Shown: positions 8,739 through 17,744 of the stretch, piece after piece
Layout: every line of letters begins with the position of its first letter
Position numbering within the stretch: position 1 is the stretch's first letter
Assembly (NCBI RefSeq): GCF_037040815.1
Contig: NZ_CP146232.1
Span: 1,482,501-1,546,500, forward strand
Direction: 5' to 3'
Source of the DNA: Pararoseomonas sp. SCSIO 73927
GTDB lineage: Bacteria > Pseudomonadota > Alphaproteobacteria > Acetobacterales > Acetobacteraceae
Length of the DNA: 64,000 nt
Translations under genes and position numbers: made by a program
Notes under the pieces: generated by a model
Databases searched by the model: none
What the model saw: the letters and a program-made list of their open reading frames with translations, nothing else
Told to the model about the DNA's origin: nothing

Positions 8739-10520
8739 CTATCGCCCGATGGCGTAGGCCTGCATCAGCCGCGGCGTGGCGGCGGCGATGACGAAGCCGT
8801 CCTCCCGCCCCACCGCGCAGACGCGGCCGAGCGACCAGGAGTCCTCCACCTTCACCCGGTGCCCGCGCCGCTCCAGCGCGGCGATGGCGTCCGGGCCCAG
8901 CCGGTCCTCCACCAGCAGCCGCCCCGCCTCGAAGGTGCGGGGATAGAAGGATTGCGGGAAGTGCTTGCTGGTGAAGAGCGGCAGGTCGATCGAGGCCTGC
9001 AGGTCCAGCCCGTGGTGCAGGCGCCGCAGCAGCACCGCCAGCGTCCACTGGTCCTGCTGGTCGCCGCCCGGCGTGCCCATGGCGAGGATCGCCTCCCCGT
9101 CCCGCGTCACCAGCGTCGGGGTCAGCGTGGTGCGCGGGCGCGTGCCCGGCCGCAGGTCGCTCGGCAGGCCGGCGTTGAGCCAGCCCATCTGCCCGCGGGT
9201 GGAGATGGAGAAGCCGAGGCCGGGCACGGCGGGGGAGGATTGCAGCCAGCCGCCGGAGGGCGTGGCGGAGATCATGTTGCCCCAGCGGTCCACGACGTCG
9301 AGGTGGACCGTGTCGCCCCACTCCACCGGCAGGGGCGCGAAGGTGGGCTCGCCGTGGCCGATGCCCACGGGCGTCTCCGCGCCCGCCATGGCGAGGATGC
9401 GGCGCATCGCCTCCGCCGCGCCGGGCAGGTCGCCGGGGGTGAGGTCCATGGAGGCCGTCTCCCCCACTAGCGCGCGGCGGCGATCGGCGTAGTCGCGGGA
9501 GAGGAGGGTATCGAGCGGGATGTCGGAGGCGTCCGGGTCGCCGTAGAACACCTCGCGGTCGGCGTAGGCGAGCTTCATGCACTCCACCACCGTGTGCACG
9601 AATCTCTCCCCGGCCGGGTCCATCGCGGCGATGTCGTAGTCCTCCAGCAGCGCGAGGGTCTGCAGCAGCACGGGCCCCTGCCCCCAGGGGCCGGTCTTGT
9701 GCACCGTCACGCCCGCATGGTCGCGGGAGACGGTGCGCTCCACCCGCGCCTCGTAGCGCGCGAAGTCGTCCGCCCGCAGCAGGCCGCCGTGGCGGCGGCC
9801 GCTGGAATCCATCAGCTCCGCCGTGCGATAGAAGCGGTCCACCGCCTCCGCCACGAAGCCGCGATAGAAGGCATCCCGCGCGCCCTGGATCTGGCGTTCC
9901 CGGTCGGCGCCGGCGGCCTCCGCCTCCGCAAGGATGCGGCGGTAAGTGGCGGCGATGCCGGGCGTGCGGAAGCGGCTGCGCGGGCGCGGCACCTCGCCGC
10001 CGGGGATCCACACCTCGGCCGATGTGGGCCACTCGGCGGGGAAGAACTCGCGCGCCGGCAGGATGGAGGCGGAGACGCGGGGCAGCACGGGGAAGCCCTC
10101 CTCGGCGTAGCCGATGGCGGCCTCCAGCACGGTGCGCGGGGACCAGGTGCCGTGGTCGCGCAGCAGCAGCATCCAGGCGTCGAAGGCGCCGGGCACGACG
10201 GAGGGCAGCAGGCCGGTGCCGGGCACCTGGCGCAGCCCCAGTGCCGCGAAGCGCTCCGGCGTGGCGGCCATGGGGAAAGGGCCCTGGCCGCAGATCACCA
10301 CCGGCTCCGCCGCGTCGTGGCGCTTGAGGATCATCGGCACCTCGCCGCCCGGTCCGTTCAGGTGCGGCTCCACGATCTGCAGCACGAAGCCGGCGGCCGC
10401 GGCCGCGTCGAAGGCGTTCCCGCCCCGCTCCAGCACGGACATGCCAACGGCGCTGGCGAGCCAGTGGGTGGTGGCCACCGCGCCGAAGGTGCCGCGGATC
10501 TCCGGACGGGTGGTGAACAT
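8739..10520 (-). CDS. Gamma-glutamyltransferase family protein
   Basis: Ntn-hydrolase of the gamma-glutamyltranspeptidase family, 593 residues. The precursor-cleavage and nucleophile motif is WGDTVHLDVVD, with the candidate nucleophile Thr404, followed by ISATPSGG and the PGGDQQDQW substrate-site region. No signal peptide is visible, unlike periplasmic GGTs, so this looks like a cytoplasmic member (some act as acylases or amidohydrolases). It converges closely on putR (7 bp between stops) and is divergent from a GntR-type regulator, which may control it. Confidence 0.88.
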   Translation of the reverse strand: MFTTRPEIRGTFGAVATTHWLASAVGMSVLERGGNAFDAAAAAGFVLQIVEPHLNGPGGEVPMILKRHDAAEPVVICGQGPFPMAATPERFAALGLRQVPGTGLLPSVVPGAFDAWMLLLRDHGTWSPRTVLEAAIGYAEEGFPVLPRVSASILPAREFFPAEWPTSAEVWIPGGEVPRPRSRFRTPGIAATYRRILAEAEAAGADRERQIQGARDAFYRGFVAEAVDRFYRTAELMDSSGRRHGGLLRADDFARYEARVERTVSRDHAGVTVHKTGPWGQGPVLLQTLALLEDYDIAAMDPAGERFVHTVVECMKLAYADREVFYGDPDASDIPLDTLLSRDYADRRRALVGETASMDLTPGDLPGAAEAMRRILAMAGAETPVGIGHGEPTFAPLPVEWGDTVHLDVVDRWGNMISATPSGGWLQSSPAVPGLGFSISTRGQMGWLNAGLPSDLRPGTRPRTTLTPTLVTRDGEAILAMGTPGGDQQDQWTLAVLLRRLHHGLDLQASIDLPLFTSKHFPQSFYPRTFEAGRLLVEDRLGPDAIAALERRGHRVKVEDSWSLGRVCAVGREDGFVIAAATPRLMQAYAIGR

Positions 10521-10657
10521 GGACGGGCTCCCGGGCCGGAACCAATCAGGAATGGTTCCACATCGATCCGCCGTGTCCCGGCGTTGACTCTCTTTAGCTC
10601 AGGCACCCTGCCGCAGAAAGCTTGCCGGTCCGGCAAAACCAATCTAGCAAAGGTCCC

Positions 10658-11422
10658 ATGCCCGCCCACCCCGCCGCCCATCGGCTGGAGGCCCACCTGC
10701 GGGAGGTGGGCCTCGGGCCCGGCGACCGCCTGCTGCCCGAGCGCCAGCTCACCGCGCGCCTCGGCATCAGCCGGCGCGCCCTGCGGGAGCTGCTGGGCGA
10801 GATGGAGCTGCAGGGGCGGATCTGGCGCGGCGTGGGCCAGGGCACCTTCCTCGGCCCGAAGCCCGCCACGGCCCGGCGCACCGCCCCGGCGGCCCAGGCC
10901 AGCCACCCGCTCGCCGTCATGGAGGCGCGAATGACGCTGGAGCCCGCTATGGCGTCGCTCGCCGCGATCAAGGCGACGGCGGCCGACATCGCGGCGATCG
11001 CCCGCGCCGCCGGCCGCGGCGCCGAGACGAGCGACGAGAGAAGCTGGGGCCGCTGGGACGGCGCCTTCCACGGCGCCATCGCCCGCGCCTGCCACAACCC
11101 CCTTCTGCTCGCCGCCTTCGAGACGGTGGAGGCCGCCCGTGCCCTGACGGACTGGGGCCGGCTGCGCGCCGCCATCACCACGAAGCCCATGCGCCAGGCC
11201 TCCGCGCAGGAGCACGCGGCCATCGCCGCCGCTATCGCCGCGCGCGACGCGGCTGCGGCCGGCCGCGCCATGCGCGCCCACCTGCAGTCGGTCCACCTCG
11301 CCATCCAGAGCGAGGAGGCCGGCTGGAACGACACGCCGGAACCGCGGGAACACGCGGACGGACACGCCCACACGGCCGAACCCGCTGAGCGAGCGCCGTC
11401 TCGCAGGACCTCCCGCCCATGA
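10658..11422 (+). CDS. GntR family (FCD-type) transcriptional regulator
   Basis: A 254-residue regulator. The winged HTH is at about 5-65 (LLPERQLTARLGISRRALRELLGEMELQG). The helical C-terminal FCD ligand domain spans about 85-225, with FHGAIARACHNPLL and EHAAIAAAIAARDA. The ATG at 10658 was preferred over a TTG 36 bases upstream because AAAGG precedes it. The stop overlaps the start of the next gene (ATGA), so it is translationally coupled to the Bug receptor. It probably responds to the carboxylate taken up there, and may also act on the divergent GGT gene. Confidence 0.88.
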   Translation: MPAHPAAHRLEAHLREVGLGPGDRLLPERQLTARLGISRRALRELLGEMELQGRIWRGVGQGTFLGPKPATARRTAPAAQASHPLAVMEARMTLEPAMASLAAIKATAADIAAIARAAGRGAETSDERSWGRWDGAFHGAIARACHNPLLLAAFETVEAARALTDWGRLRAAITTKPMRQASAQEHAAIAAAIAARDAAAAGRAMRAHLQSVHLAIQSEEAGWNDTPEPREHADGHAHTAEPAERAPSRRTSRP

Positions 11423-12429
11423 CCCCACCCGACCTCTCGCGCCCTCTCTTCCACCGTCGGGCCGCCCTCTCGCTCCTCGCCGCGCAAGCGCTGATGGCGC
11501 TGCCGCGCGCGGCGCGCGCGCAGGAGGGCTATCCTAGCCGTCCCGTCAGCGTGATCGTGCCCTGGGCGCCCGGCGGTTCCACCGACATCCTCGGCCGTAT
11601 CCTGGCGGAGCCGCTGCGCGCCGCCTTCGGCCAGCCCTTCGTGGTGGAGAACCGCTCCGGCGCCTCCGGCAACATCGGCTCGGCCTATGTCGCGCGCTCC
11701 GCGCCGGACGGGCAGACGCTGCTCTTCGCGACAATGAGCACGCACGCGATGAACGACGCGCTGTTCCGCAACATGCCCTTCAACGGCGTGGAGGACTTCA
11801 CCCCCATCGCGCTGCTGGCCTACGTGCTGAACACGATGGTCGTGCACCCCTCCGTGCCGGCCCGCACGGTCCCGGAGTTCATCGCCTACGCCAAGGCCAA
11901 TCCCGGCAAGGTCGCCTACGCCTCCGCCGGTCCCGGCTCCACCAACCATCTCTGCGCCGCCATGTTCGCGCAGATGGCGGGGCTGGACATGGTGCACGTG
12001 CCCTACCGCGGCGGCGCGCCCGCCACGCTGGACACGGTGGCCGGCCAGACGCAGCTCTTCTTCTCCGCCGGCACGCAGACGCTGGACCATGTCCGCGCCG
12101 GCCGGCTGCGCCTGCTGGGCGTGACGGAGGGCCGCCGCTCCGCCCTGCTGCCGGAGGTGCCGACGGTGAATGAGAGCCTGCCGGGCTTCGAGATGGCGGT
12201 GTGGTACGGCGCGCTCGGCCCGAAGGGCATGCCGCCCGCGCTGGTGAGCCGGCTGAACGCCGAGATCAACCGCGCGCTGATGCTGCCCGAGGTGAAGGAC
12301 AAGATGGCCGCGATCGGCGTGGAGGTGGTGAACGAGACGCCCGCCGCCTTCGCCACCCAACTGCGCGCGGACGCGGTGAAGTGGCGCAAGCTGATCCAGG
12401 ACCTCGGCATCGACAAGTCCGATGCCTGA
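11419..12429 (+). CDS. Bug family tripartite tricarboxylate transporter substrate-binding protein
   Basis: Periplasmic binding protein of 336 residues, with a signal peptide ending about residue 35 (ALPRAARAQ) and the Bug landmarks SVIVPWAPGGSTDILGR, VVENRSGASGNIG and MVHVPYRGGAPA. Family members bind carboxylates or amides and deliver them to TctA/TctB permeases. No permease gene is nearby, as for most of the many orphan Bug genes in these bacteria. It overlaps the GntR gene 5' by 4 bp and the GAF gene 3' by 8 bp, which indicates one operon. Confidence 0.95.
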   Translation: MTPPDLSRPLFHRRAALSLLAAQALMALPRAARAQEGYPSRPVSVIVPWAPGGSTDILGRILAEPLRAAFGQPFVVENRSGASGNIGSAYVARSAPDGQTLLFATMSTHAMNDALFRNMPFNGVEDFTPIALLAYVLNTMVVHPSVPARTVPEFIAYAKANPGKVAYASAGPGSTNHLCAAMFAQMAGLDMVHVPYRGGAPATLDTVAGQTQLFFSAGTQTLDHVRAGRLRLLGVTEGRRSALLPEVPTVNESLPGFEMAVWYGALGPKGMPPALVSRLNAEINRALMLPEVKDKMAAIGVEVVNETPAAFATQLRADAVKWRKLIQDLGIDKSDA

Positions 12430-12898
12430 CCTCCTGCCCGGCCTGATTGAAGCTTTCGAGAGCGCGGCCCGCGACGAGGGGCCGCTGCCCCGGATCCGCG
12501 CCGCGGACCGGCTCGGCCGCGCGCTGGCCGGGCAGCAGCTCCTCACCGCCATGGTCTTCGACCGGGAAGCGATGACGGTGCAGCGCCTCTACAGCTCCCA
12601 CCCGGACAGCTACCCGGTCGGCGGCCGCAAGCCGAAGCGGGACACACCCTGGGGCCGGCAGGTGCTGCTGGAGGCGCGCCGCTTCGAGGGCGAGGGCGAG
12701 GCGGCGATCCGAGAGCACTTCGCGGATCATGATGTCATCCTCGGCCTCGGCCTGCGCAGCATCGTCAACGCGCCGGTCGTGCTGGGCGGCCGCTGCGTCG
12801 GCACGCTCAACCTGCTCTGGCCCGAACCGGCCCTGACGCCGGAGCGGATCGAGGTCGCGCGGCTGCTCGCCCTTCTCGCCGCGCCGGACTGGGCCTGA
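12422..12898 (+). CDS. GAF domain-containing protein
   Basis: A 158-residue cytoplasmic protein made almost entirely of one GAF-like fold. The segments DTPWGRQVLLEARRF, GLRSIVNAPVVLGGRCVGTLNLLW and the C-terminal helix are typical. No output domain is attached, so it may be a free ligand sensor or a GAF-type enzyme. The start codon lies inside the end of the Bug gene (8-bp overlap), placing it as third gene of the GntR-Bug-GAF operon. Confidence 0.8.
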   Translation: MPDLLPGLIEAFESAARDEGPLPRIRAADRLGRALAGQQLLTAMVFDREAMTVQRLYSSHPDSYPVGGRKPKRDTPWGRQVLLEARRFEGEGEAAIREHFADHDVILGLGLRSIVNAPVVLGGRCVGTLNLLWPEPALTPERIEVARLLALLAAPDWA

Positions 12899-12930
12899 TC
12901 CCGGCGGGGCCTTGTTCTGCACTTTCGGGA

Positions 12931-13181
12931 CCGGAGAGGGCGCCGCCCTCTCCGGACCTCTCCCGCCAAGGGCCTGAGGCCCTTGGATCCCCGTTTGGCT
13001 GCCGCGGAACCCACCTGAACCGATGCGCGGGAACCTGCCGCACCCCGTCCTGCCCGTGCAGTCGCCTCGGCTCGTGGAGCCGAGGCGCACCGTCAACCGG
13101 ACGACTCCAACTCGAAGAAAAAGATGATGGTGGGAGGTCCGGAGGGAGGAAGAATTCCTTCTTCCTCCCTCTGGCCACGGC
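12931..13181 (-). repeat. Composite intergenic repeat, copy A (modules 1-2-3)
   Basis: Fills most of the 363-bp gap between the GAF and GST genes. Module 1 has two GC hairpins (12931-12954 and 12968-12984). Module 2 is a stem at 13063-13087 with arms CGCCTCGGCTC and GAGCCGAGGCG. Module 3 is a hairpin at 13142-13171 with 13-bp arms GAGGGAGGAAGAA and TTCTTCCTCCCTC around TTCC (GGAA on the minus strand). Both neighbouring genes are on the plus strand, so this copy does not follow a stop codon in the usual orientation. Confidence 0.85.
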
Positions 13182-13261
13182 GGGCCAGCCATAAGGCCGA
13201 GACGAACCTTGCGGACCCGTCGCATCCGGGCGGAGAAGCAGGGACCGGGAAAGGAAATGCC

Positions 13262-13909
13262 ATGACGACGCTGCTGGTCTGGGGGCGTGCGAACTCCGTC
13301 AACGTCCAGAAGGTGCTCTGGTGCTGCGACGAGCTGGGCCTGGCTTTCGAGCGCCGGGACGCGGGCATGGCCTTCGGCGTCGTGGACACCCCGGAGTACC
13401 GGGCCATGAACCCGAACGGCCGGATCCCGACCCTGGTGGACGGCGACGTCGTGCTCTGGGAGTCCCACTCCATTCTCCGCTACCTCGCGCTCCGCGAGAT
13501 CGAGCAGGGGCTGGGCACGAAGGGCATCTACCCCGAGGGCGCCGCGCCGCGCGCCCGGGTGGACCGGTGGCTGGACTGGGTGCTCTCCACCTTGCAGCCC
13601 GCCGAGCGGGCGCTCTTCTGGGGCATGGTGCGCACCCGCCCGGCGGAGCGCGACATGGCGGCGATCCGCGCCGCGGCGAAGGCGTCCGGCGAGGCGTGGC
13701 GGGTGCTCGACGCCCATCTGGCGCACGGGCACCCCTACGTGGAGGGCGAGGCCCTCACGCTCGCGGACATCGCCCTCGGTTCCTATGCCCGGCGCTGGTT
13801 CGGCGTGGAGGTGGAGAACCGGCCCGCCCTGCCCCGGTTCGAGGCCTGGTACGGGCGCCTTGCCGAGCGGCCGTCCTTCCAGCGCCATGTTGCACCGCCC
13901 ATGACGTAG
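13262..13909 (+). CDS. Glutathione S-transferase family protein
   Basis: A 215-residue GST. The N-terminal thioredoxin-like domain (about 1-82) has NSVNVQKVLWCCDELG and NPNGRIPTLVDGDVVLWESHSILRYL, whose ESHSI is the glutathione gamma-Glu site. The helical domain (about 92-205) carries LTLADIALGSYARRW. The ATG at 13262 starts exactly at the family N-terminus (MTTLLVWGRANS). Substrate is unknown; the fold is certain, and conjugating or reductive activity is inferred from the family. Confidence 0.92.
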   Translation: MTTLLVWGRANSVNVQKVLWCCDELGLAFERRDAGMAFGVVDTPEYRAMNPNGRIPTLVDGDVVLWESHSILRYLALREIEQGLGTKGIYPEGAAPRARVDRWLDWVLSTLQPAERALFWGMVRTRPAERDMAAIRAAAKASGEAWRVLDAHLAHGHPYVEGEALTLADIALGSYARRWFGVEVENRPALPRFEAWYGRLAERPSFQRHVAPPMT

Positions 13910-13992
13910 CGGCGGCCGCCCCGACGGGCTCTAACGGCCGTCGCACGTCGTGCTCGATGGCGTCGGTCGTCTCCCTCAGGGGCAAGAGCCCG

Positions 13993-14511
13993 TCAGCCGG
14001 GGTCCGGGGCTCCGCGGGTCATGTCGGGATGCCGCCGGATGAGGTAGCGGTGCCGCCCGTCCAGCACGAGGACGCCGCCCTGGTTGTGGACGGTGCTGCG
14101 CAGCCCGACGACGCCGGTCGTGCGGTTCGGCGCCAGCTCGTCCACCTCCAGCGCCGCGTAGAGTGTATCGCCAACGTAAACCGGGTGCAGGAAGCGGCTG
14201 GACTGCTCCAGGAAGGCCCGCAGCGAGTCCTGCACGAGGTGCGGGAAAAGGCCCGCCCCCGCCACGGTCTGGATGGCCACCTGGTACCCATGGGCCAGCA
14301 TGTCCGGCAGCCCGTGGGCGCGGCAGTAGGCGCGGTCGTAGTGGATGGGGTGGTTGTCCCCGCTCGCGGCCTGGAAGGCGAGGAAGATCGCCTCCGTCAT
14401 GGTGCGGCTGGGCAGCGGGAAGCGCTCGCCGATCCGGAAGTCGTCGAACCAGCGCTGCTCCGCCACCATCCGGTGCGCGCGGGGATCGAAGCCCGCTTCT
14501 CCCTCCGTCAT
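13993..14511 (-). CDS. MaoC family dehydratase
   Basis: A 172-residue hot-dog fold protein of the MaoC / (R)-specific enoyl-CoA hydratase group. The hydratase motif is visible as ASGDNHPIHYD followed by the glycine-rich LPDMLAHGYQ. AAGGAG lies upstream of the ATG at 14511, which I chose over longer in-frame options. It converges on the GST gene. It is likely a fatty-acyl or dicarboxylic enoyl-CoA hydratase or a mesaconyl-CoA-type hydratase; the exact substrate is not readable. Confidence 0.88.
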   Translation of the reverse strand: MTEGEAGFDPRAHRMVAEQRWFDDFRIGERFPLPSRTMTEAIFLAFQAASGDNHPIHYDRAYCRAHGLPDMLAHGYQVAIQTVAGAGLFPHLVQDSLRAFLEQSSRFLHPVYVGDTLYAALEVDELAPNRTTGVVGLRSTVHNQGGVLVLDGRHRYLIRRHPDMTRGAPDPG

Positions 14512-14626
14512 CGCGGCTCCTTCCCCATCGTCACGCCCGGCGGCCGGGCATCCCGGGTGCCTTCCCCGCCGATGACGGCCCGGCGGTCCGCCCGGCGCCC
14601 GGCGCCCGGCCGCCCCGCCGGCGCGG

Positions 14627-15991
14627 TCAGCGACCCGGCGCATCCCGGACCAGCCGGACGAAGCCCGCGATGATCGCCGGCATGTCCACGGCCTTCGCCG
14701 GCATCCGCTCCGGCGGGAGGGTCAGGCTGTCGAGGAATTGTCCCCCCGCGGTGAAGAGCGACATCTCCAGCGCGTCACCGACGAACTCGAGGCGGCAGAC
14801 AACCTCCTCCTCCCCGGCCACCTGCCGGGCCCCGGCGATGAAGGCCACGATCTCCTCCAGGCCAGGGGTTCCCGCGCCCGCCTCGTCCAGGAACTCCGCG
14901 ATCTCCGCCTCCGTCTCGGGGAGCGGGACCAGGGCCAGCGGCACGCAGCCGCTCGCCTCGAAGACCGCGCCGCGCCAGCCGTCGAACAAGGCGGCAGCGC
15001 GGGACTCCTCCGGCGTCATTCTCTCCTCGTCCTCCCCGGCGGGGAGGGGCAGGCCGCCCTGCGCGGCGATCTCGTCCCAGACCGGGATGTCCCAGTCGAT
15101 CTCCAGCCCGACCAGCACGCCGAAGCCGCCCGCCAGCAGCCCCTCCGCGTCGCCCGGCGGCAGATCGCGGGGCTCCTCCCCCGCCACCATGTCGAGGAGC
15201 GCGCGCCGGAGGGCGCCGGGTGAGAGGCCGGCGAGGATCTTCGGCGCTCGCCATCCCGGCAGGAACCGGACCTCGAGCGCCTCCTCCAGCGCCCCGGAGG
15301 CGAGCAGCCCCTCCGCGATGGCGGCCGCGTCCGGCAGCCCCCCAGGGGGAAGGGCTACCGGCAGGGCAACCAGCTCCGCCCATCCCGAGGGGCCGAGCGC
15401 GCCGCCCGCCGCCACCGAGAGAAGGGTGGCGGCCAGCTCCTCCGCGTTCCCGTTCCCGTGGCGCTCGGCGGCCTTCCGGATCGCCAGGTCCAACACCTCG
15501 GCCCGTCCCGCCGACAGCAGGTCCTGGGCCAGGGCGTCGAGCTCGTCCTCATCGCCGGCGACGAAGGCAGCCAGCAGCCGGTCCGCGGCGGGACCGGGCT
15601 GCCCCCCGGGGCGAGGCTCCGGCGGGGGCGAGCCGGCCGGCCCGAGGCCGAGCAGTCCGAGGGCGGCATCGCCCCGGAGAAGGCGGTCCCGGTCGATCCA
15701 GGCGCGGCGGCTCTCCGGCGTGTCCACCCGCCCCTGCATCCAGCGCCGGAACGCCCCCCGGTCCGCCCGCTGCACGAACACCTCGACGCCGGCCGCGAGC
15801 ATCTCGGCCGCGACGGCCCGGTTCACCGCCCGGACGGTCTCGGGGTCCGTTTCGCCGGGCCGCAAGGTGTCCAGCGCATCGGCGTCCGCGAAATGGGTCA
15901 GGAGCACCGCGTCGAGGCCGTCGGCGACGTCCCGCGCCAGCTCCACGGCCGTCCTCACGGCTTCGTCCAGGCGGTCTTCTTGGTTCGGCAT
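14627..15991 (-). CDS. Hypothetical acidic protein, 454 residues
   Basis: I do not recognise a family. The start MPNQEDRLDEAVRTAVELARD at 15991 marks the switch to normal codon use; in-frame codons further 5' run antisense through the enoyl-CoA hydratase gene. The protein is strongly acidic, rich in Ala/Leu/Glu, with no signal peptide or membrane segment, and looks mainly helical. Near the N-terminus there is a short basic patch (RADRGAFRRWMQGRV). A MaoC gene follows 115 bp downstream on the same strand. It is certainly coding; function unknown. Confidence 0.75.
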   Translation of the reverse strand: MPNQEDRLDEAVRTAVELARDVADGLDAVLLTHFADADALDTLRPGETDPETVRAVNRAVAAEMLAAGVEVFVQRADRGAFRRWMQGRVDTPESRRAWIDRDRLLRGDAALGLLGLGPAGSPPPEPRPGGQPGPAADRLLAAFVAGDEDELDALAQDLLSAGRAEVLDLAIRKAAERHGNGNAEELAATLLSVAAGGALGPSGWAELVALPVALPPGGLPDAAAIAEGLLASGALEEALEVRFLPGWRAPKILAGLSPGALRRALLDMVAGEEPRDLPPGDAEGLLAGGFGVLVGLEIDWDIPVWDEIAAQGGLPLPAGEDEERMTPEESRAAALFDGWRGAVFEASGCVPLALVPLPETEAEIAEFLDEAGAGTPGLEEIVAFIAGARQVAGEEEVVCRLEFVGDALEMSLFTAGGQFLDSLTLPPERMPAKAVDMPAIIAGFVRLVRDAPGR

Positions 15992-16146
15992 GGCTGGTAT
16001 CTGAACTCTGGACGGGGTGCGCCTCCTGATGCCCCTAACAGCGCCCCCGGGGAAGGGCGCCGGGACCCTCTCCGGGCACAGTCCCGCGATCCGTCGGGAT
16101 TGCCGATCCAACCGTTCCGGCGCTCCCGCCGGAACGGGCCGGCTCC

Positions 16147-16944
16147 TCAGCTCCCCGTGAAGCGCGCCGGCCGCTTCTCCAGGAAGGCGGCCCGCCCCTC
16201 CTGATGGTCGGCGGAGAGGAAGAGGGTGGCCTGGAAGTGCCGCTCCGCCTCCAGCGCCGCCTCCAGCCCGGCGGCGAGCATGGACTTCGTCAGGGCCATG
16301 GGCGCGGGGGCCTGCTCCGCCAGGTAGCGGGCGCGCTCCAGCGCGCGGGGCAGGGCCTCGCCGCGGTGGACCACCTCCTCCACCAGGCCGATGCGCTCGG
16401 CCTCGGCCGCCGTCACCTGCTCGTGCAGCATCAGGATGCGGCGGGCGCGGCCGGCGCCCACGCGGGCGGGCAGGGTGAAGGGCAGGCCGAGATCGGCCAT
16501 CAGCCCCACCTTGCCGAAGCCCGCCATGAAGCGCGCATCCTCGGCGGCCACGATCAGGTCGCAGGCGCAGGCGAGGGACAGGCCGGCGCCGACGCACCAG
16601 CCCTCCACCGCCGCCACCACGGGCTTGGACCCGGTGGCGAGGAGGCGGATGGAGCGGTGGGCGCGGCGCAGCCTCTCCCGCCCGCCGAGGGCATTCTCCA
16701 CCTCCATACCGGAGAGGTCGCCACCGGAGCAGAAGGTGCCGGAGGCGCCGGTGACGACAACGGCGCGGATGGCGGGGTCGCCCTCCGCCGCCTCCAGCAC
16801 GTCCGCCATGCGGTCGCGCAGCGGCACGGCCAGCGCGTTGCGGCGCGCGGGGTAGTCCAGGGTCAGCACCAGCACGGCGCCGGCGCGCGCGGCGTGCAGC
16901 ACCATGCCGTCGGGCAGGGGGGTCTTGCTCGGAGTGTCGCTCAT
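16147..16944 (-). CDS. Enoyl-CoA hydratase/isomerase family protein
   Basis: Crotonase-fold protein, 265 residues. The oxyanion-hole segments are SGTFCSGGDLSGM and AVEGWCVGAGLSLACACDL. In the second catalytic region (FGKVGLMADLGL) an Asp stands where hydratases have Glu, as in PaaG-type isomerases, so ring-opening or isomerase activity is as likely as plain hydration. Its start lies 11 bp from the stop of the CoA-transferase B gene, so the three genes probably form one catabolic operon on the minus strand. Confidence 0.9.
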   Translation of the reverse strand: MSDTPSKTPLPDGMVLHAARAGAVLVLTLDYPARRNALAVPLRDRMADVLEAAEGDPAIRAVVVTGASGTFCSGGDLSGMEVENALGGRERLRRAHRSIRLLATGSKPVVAAVEGWCVGAGLSLACACDLIVAAEDARFMAGFGKVGLMADLGLPFTLPARVGAGRARRILMLHEQVTAAEAERIGLVEEVVHRGEALPRALERARYLAEQAPAPMALTKSMLAAGLEAALEAERHFQATLFLSADHQEGRAAFLEKRPARFTGS

Positions 16945-16954
16945 CCCGCGCGCC

Positions 16955-17611
16955 TCAGGCGCCGGCCGTCTCGCGCGCGTCCTGCAGCGGCGCGGCGGTC
17001 ACGGTGCGGAGGTGGTCCAGGGTCACGCCCGGGGCGAGGTCGCGCACGGCGAAGCCCGCCTCCGTCACGTCGAGCACGGCGAGGTTGGTGTAGACCCGCG
17101 ACACCGCCCGCATCGCCGTCAGCGGGTAGCCGCAGCGCTCCACCAGCTTCGGGCGCCCGTCCTTCGTGGTGTGCTCCATCATCACCCAGACGCGCTTCGC
17201 GCCGGCCGCGAGGTCCATGGCGCCGCCCACCGCCGGCGCGGTGTCGTTCTCGCTGGTGGCCCAGTTCGCGATATCGCCGTTCTCGGCCACCTCGAAGGCG
17301 CCGAGCACGCAGAGGTCGATGTGCCCGCCGCGGATCATCGCGAAGCTGTCCGCGTGGTGGAAGTAGCTGCCGCCGGGATGGAGCGTGACGGGCGCCTTGC
17401 CGGCGTTGATCAGCCAGGCGTCCTCACGCCCCTTCTCCGGCGCCGGGCCCATGCCGAGGATGCCATTCTCGGAGTGCAGCACCACCTCGCGCCCCTCGGG
17501 GATGTGGTCGGCGATGAGGGTCGGCATGCCGATGCCGAGGTTGCAGTACCAGCCGTCCGGGATGTCCTTCGCGGCGCGGGCGGCCATCTGGGTGCGGGAC
17601 CAGGGTTCCAT
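16955..17611 (-). CDS. pcaJ: 3-oxoacid / 3-oxoadipate CoA-transferase subunit B
   Basis: Beta subunit of a class I CoA-transferase, 218 residues. The catalytic glutamate is Glu48 in the SENGILGMG motif; NLGIGMPTLIADHIPEG and GGAMDLAAGAKRV are also typical. With subunit A it moves CoA from succinyl-CoA to a 3-oxoacid. The ATG at 17611 has GGAGG eight bases upstream; an ATG five codons earlier lies over that ribosome site. The symbol reflects similarity to PcaJ; ScoB/AtoA-like substrates are possible. Confidence 0.85.
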   Translation of the reverse strand: MEPWSRTQMAARAAKDIPDGWYCNLGIGMPTLIADHIPEGREVVLHSENGILGMGPAPEKGREDAWLINAGKAPVTLHPGGSYFHHADSFAMIRGGHIDLCVLGAFEVAENGDIANWATSENDTAPAVGGAMDLAAGAKRVWVMMEHTTKDGRPKLVERCGYPLTAMRAVSRVYTNLAVLDVTEAGFAVRDLAPGVTLDHLRTVTAAPLQDARETAGA

Positions 17612-17632
17612 GCTCGTTTCCTCCATCGCCTT

Positions 17633-17744
17633 CAGGGCGTCACGTACGGGGCATCGCGTTCAGGGCGTCATGTGCCGGATGTCGAGTGCGGGGCGTCGAG
17701 TGCAGGGCGTCACGCCAGGGGCGCCAAGCCGGCGGCGTCAGGCC
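17633..17744. repeat. 14-bp tandem repeat array between CoA-transferase subunit genes
   Basis: Units begin at 17633, 17647, 17661, 17675, 17689 and 17703, exactly 14 bp apart, with core CRGGGCGTCRNGTN; for example CAGGGCGTCACGTA and CAGGGCGTCATGTG. Two more degenerate units (17717, 17731) run into the end of the subunit A gene. It fills nearly all of the spacer between the pcaI and pcaJ reading frames. Fourteen is not a multiple of three and no frame is preserved. Confidence 0.8.

Noticed and set aside
13923..13994. Inverted repeat GACGGGCTCT / AGAGCCCGTC between GST and MaoC genes
   Set aside because: The arms are more than 50 bases apart with no U-tract; too weak to call a terminator.
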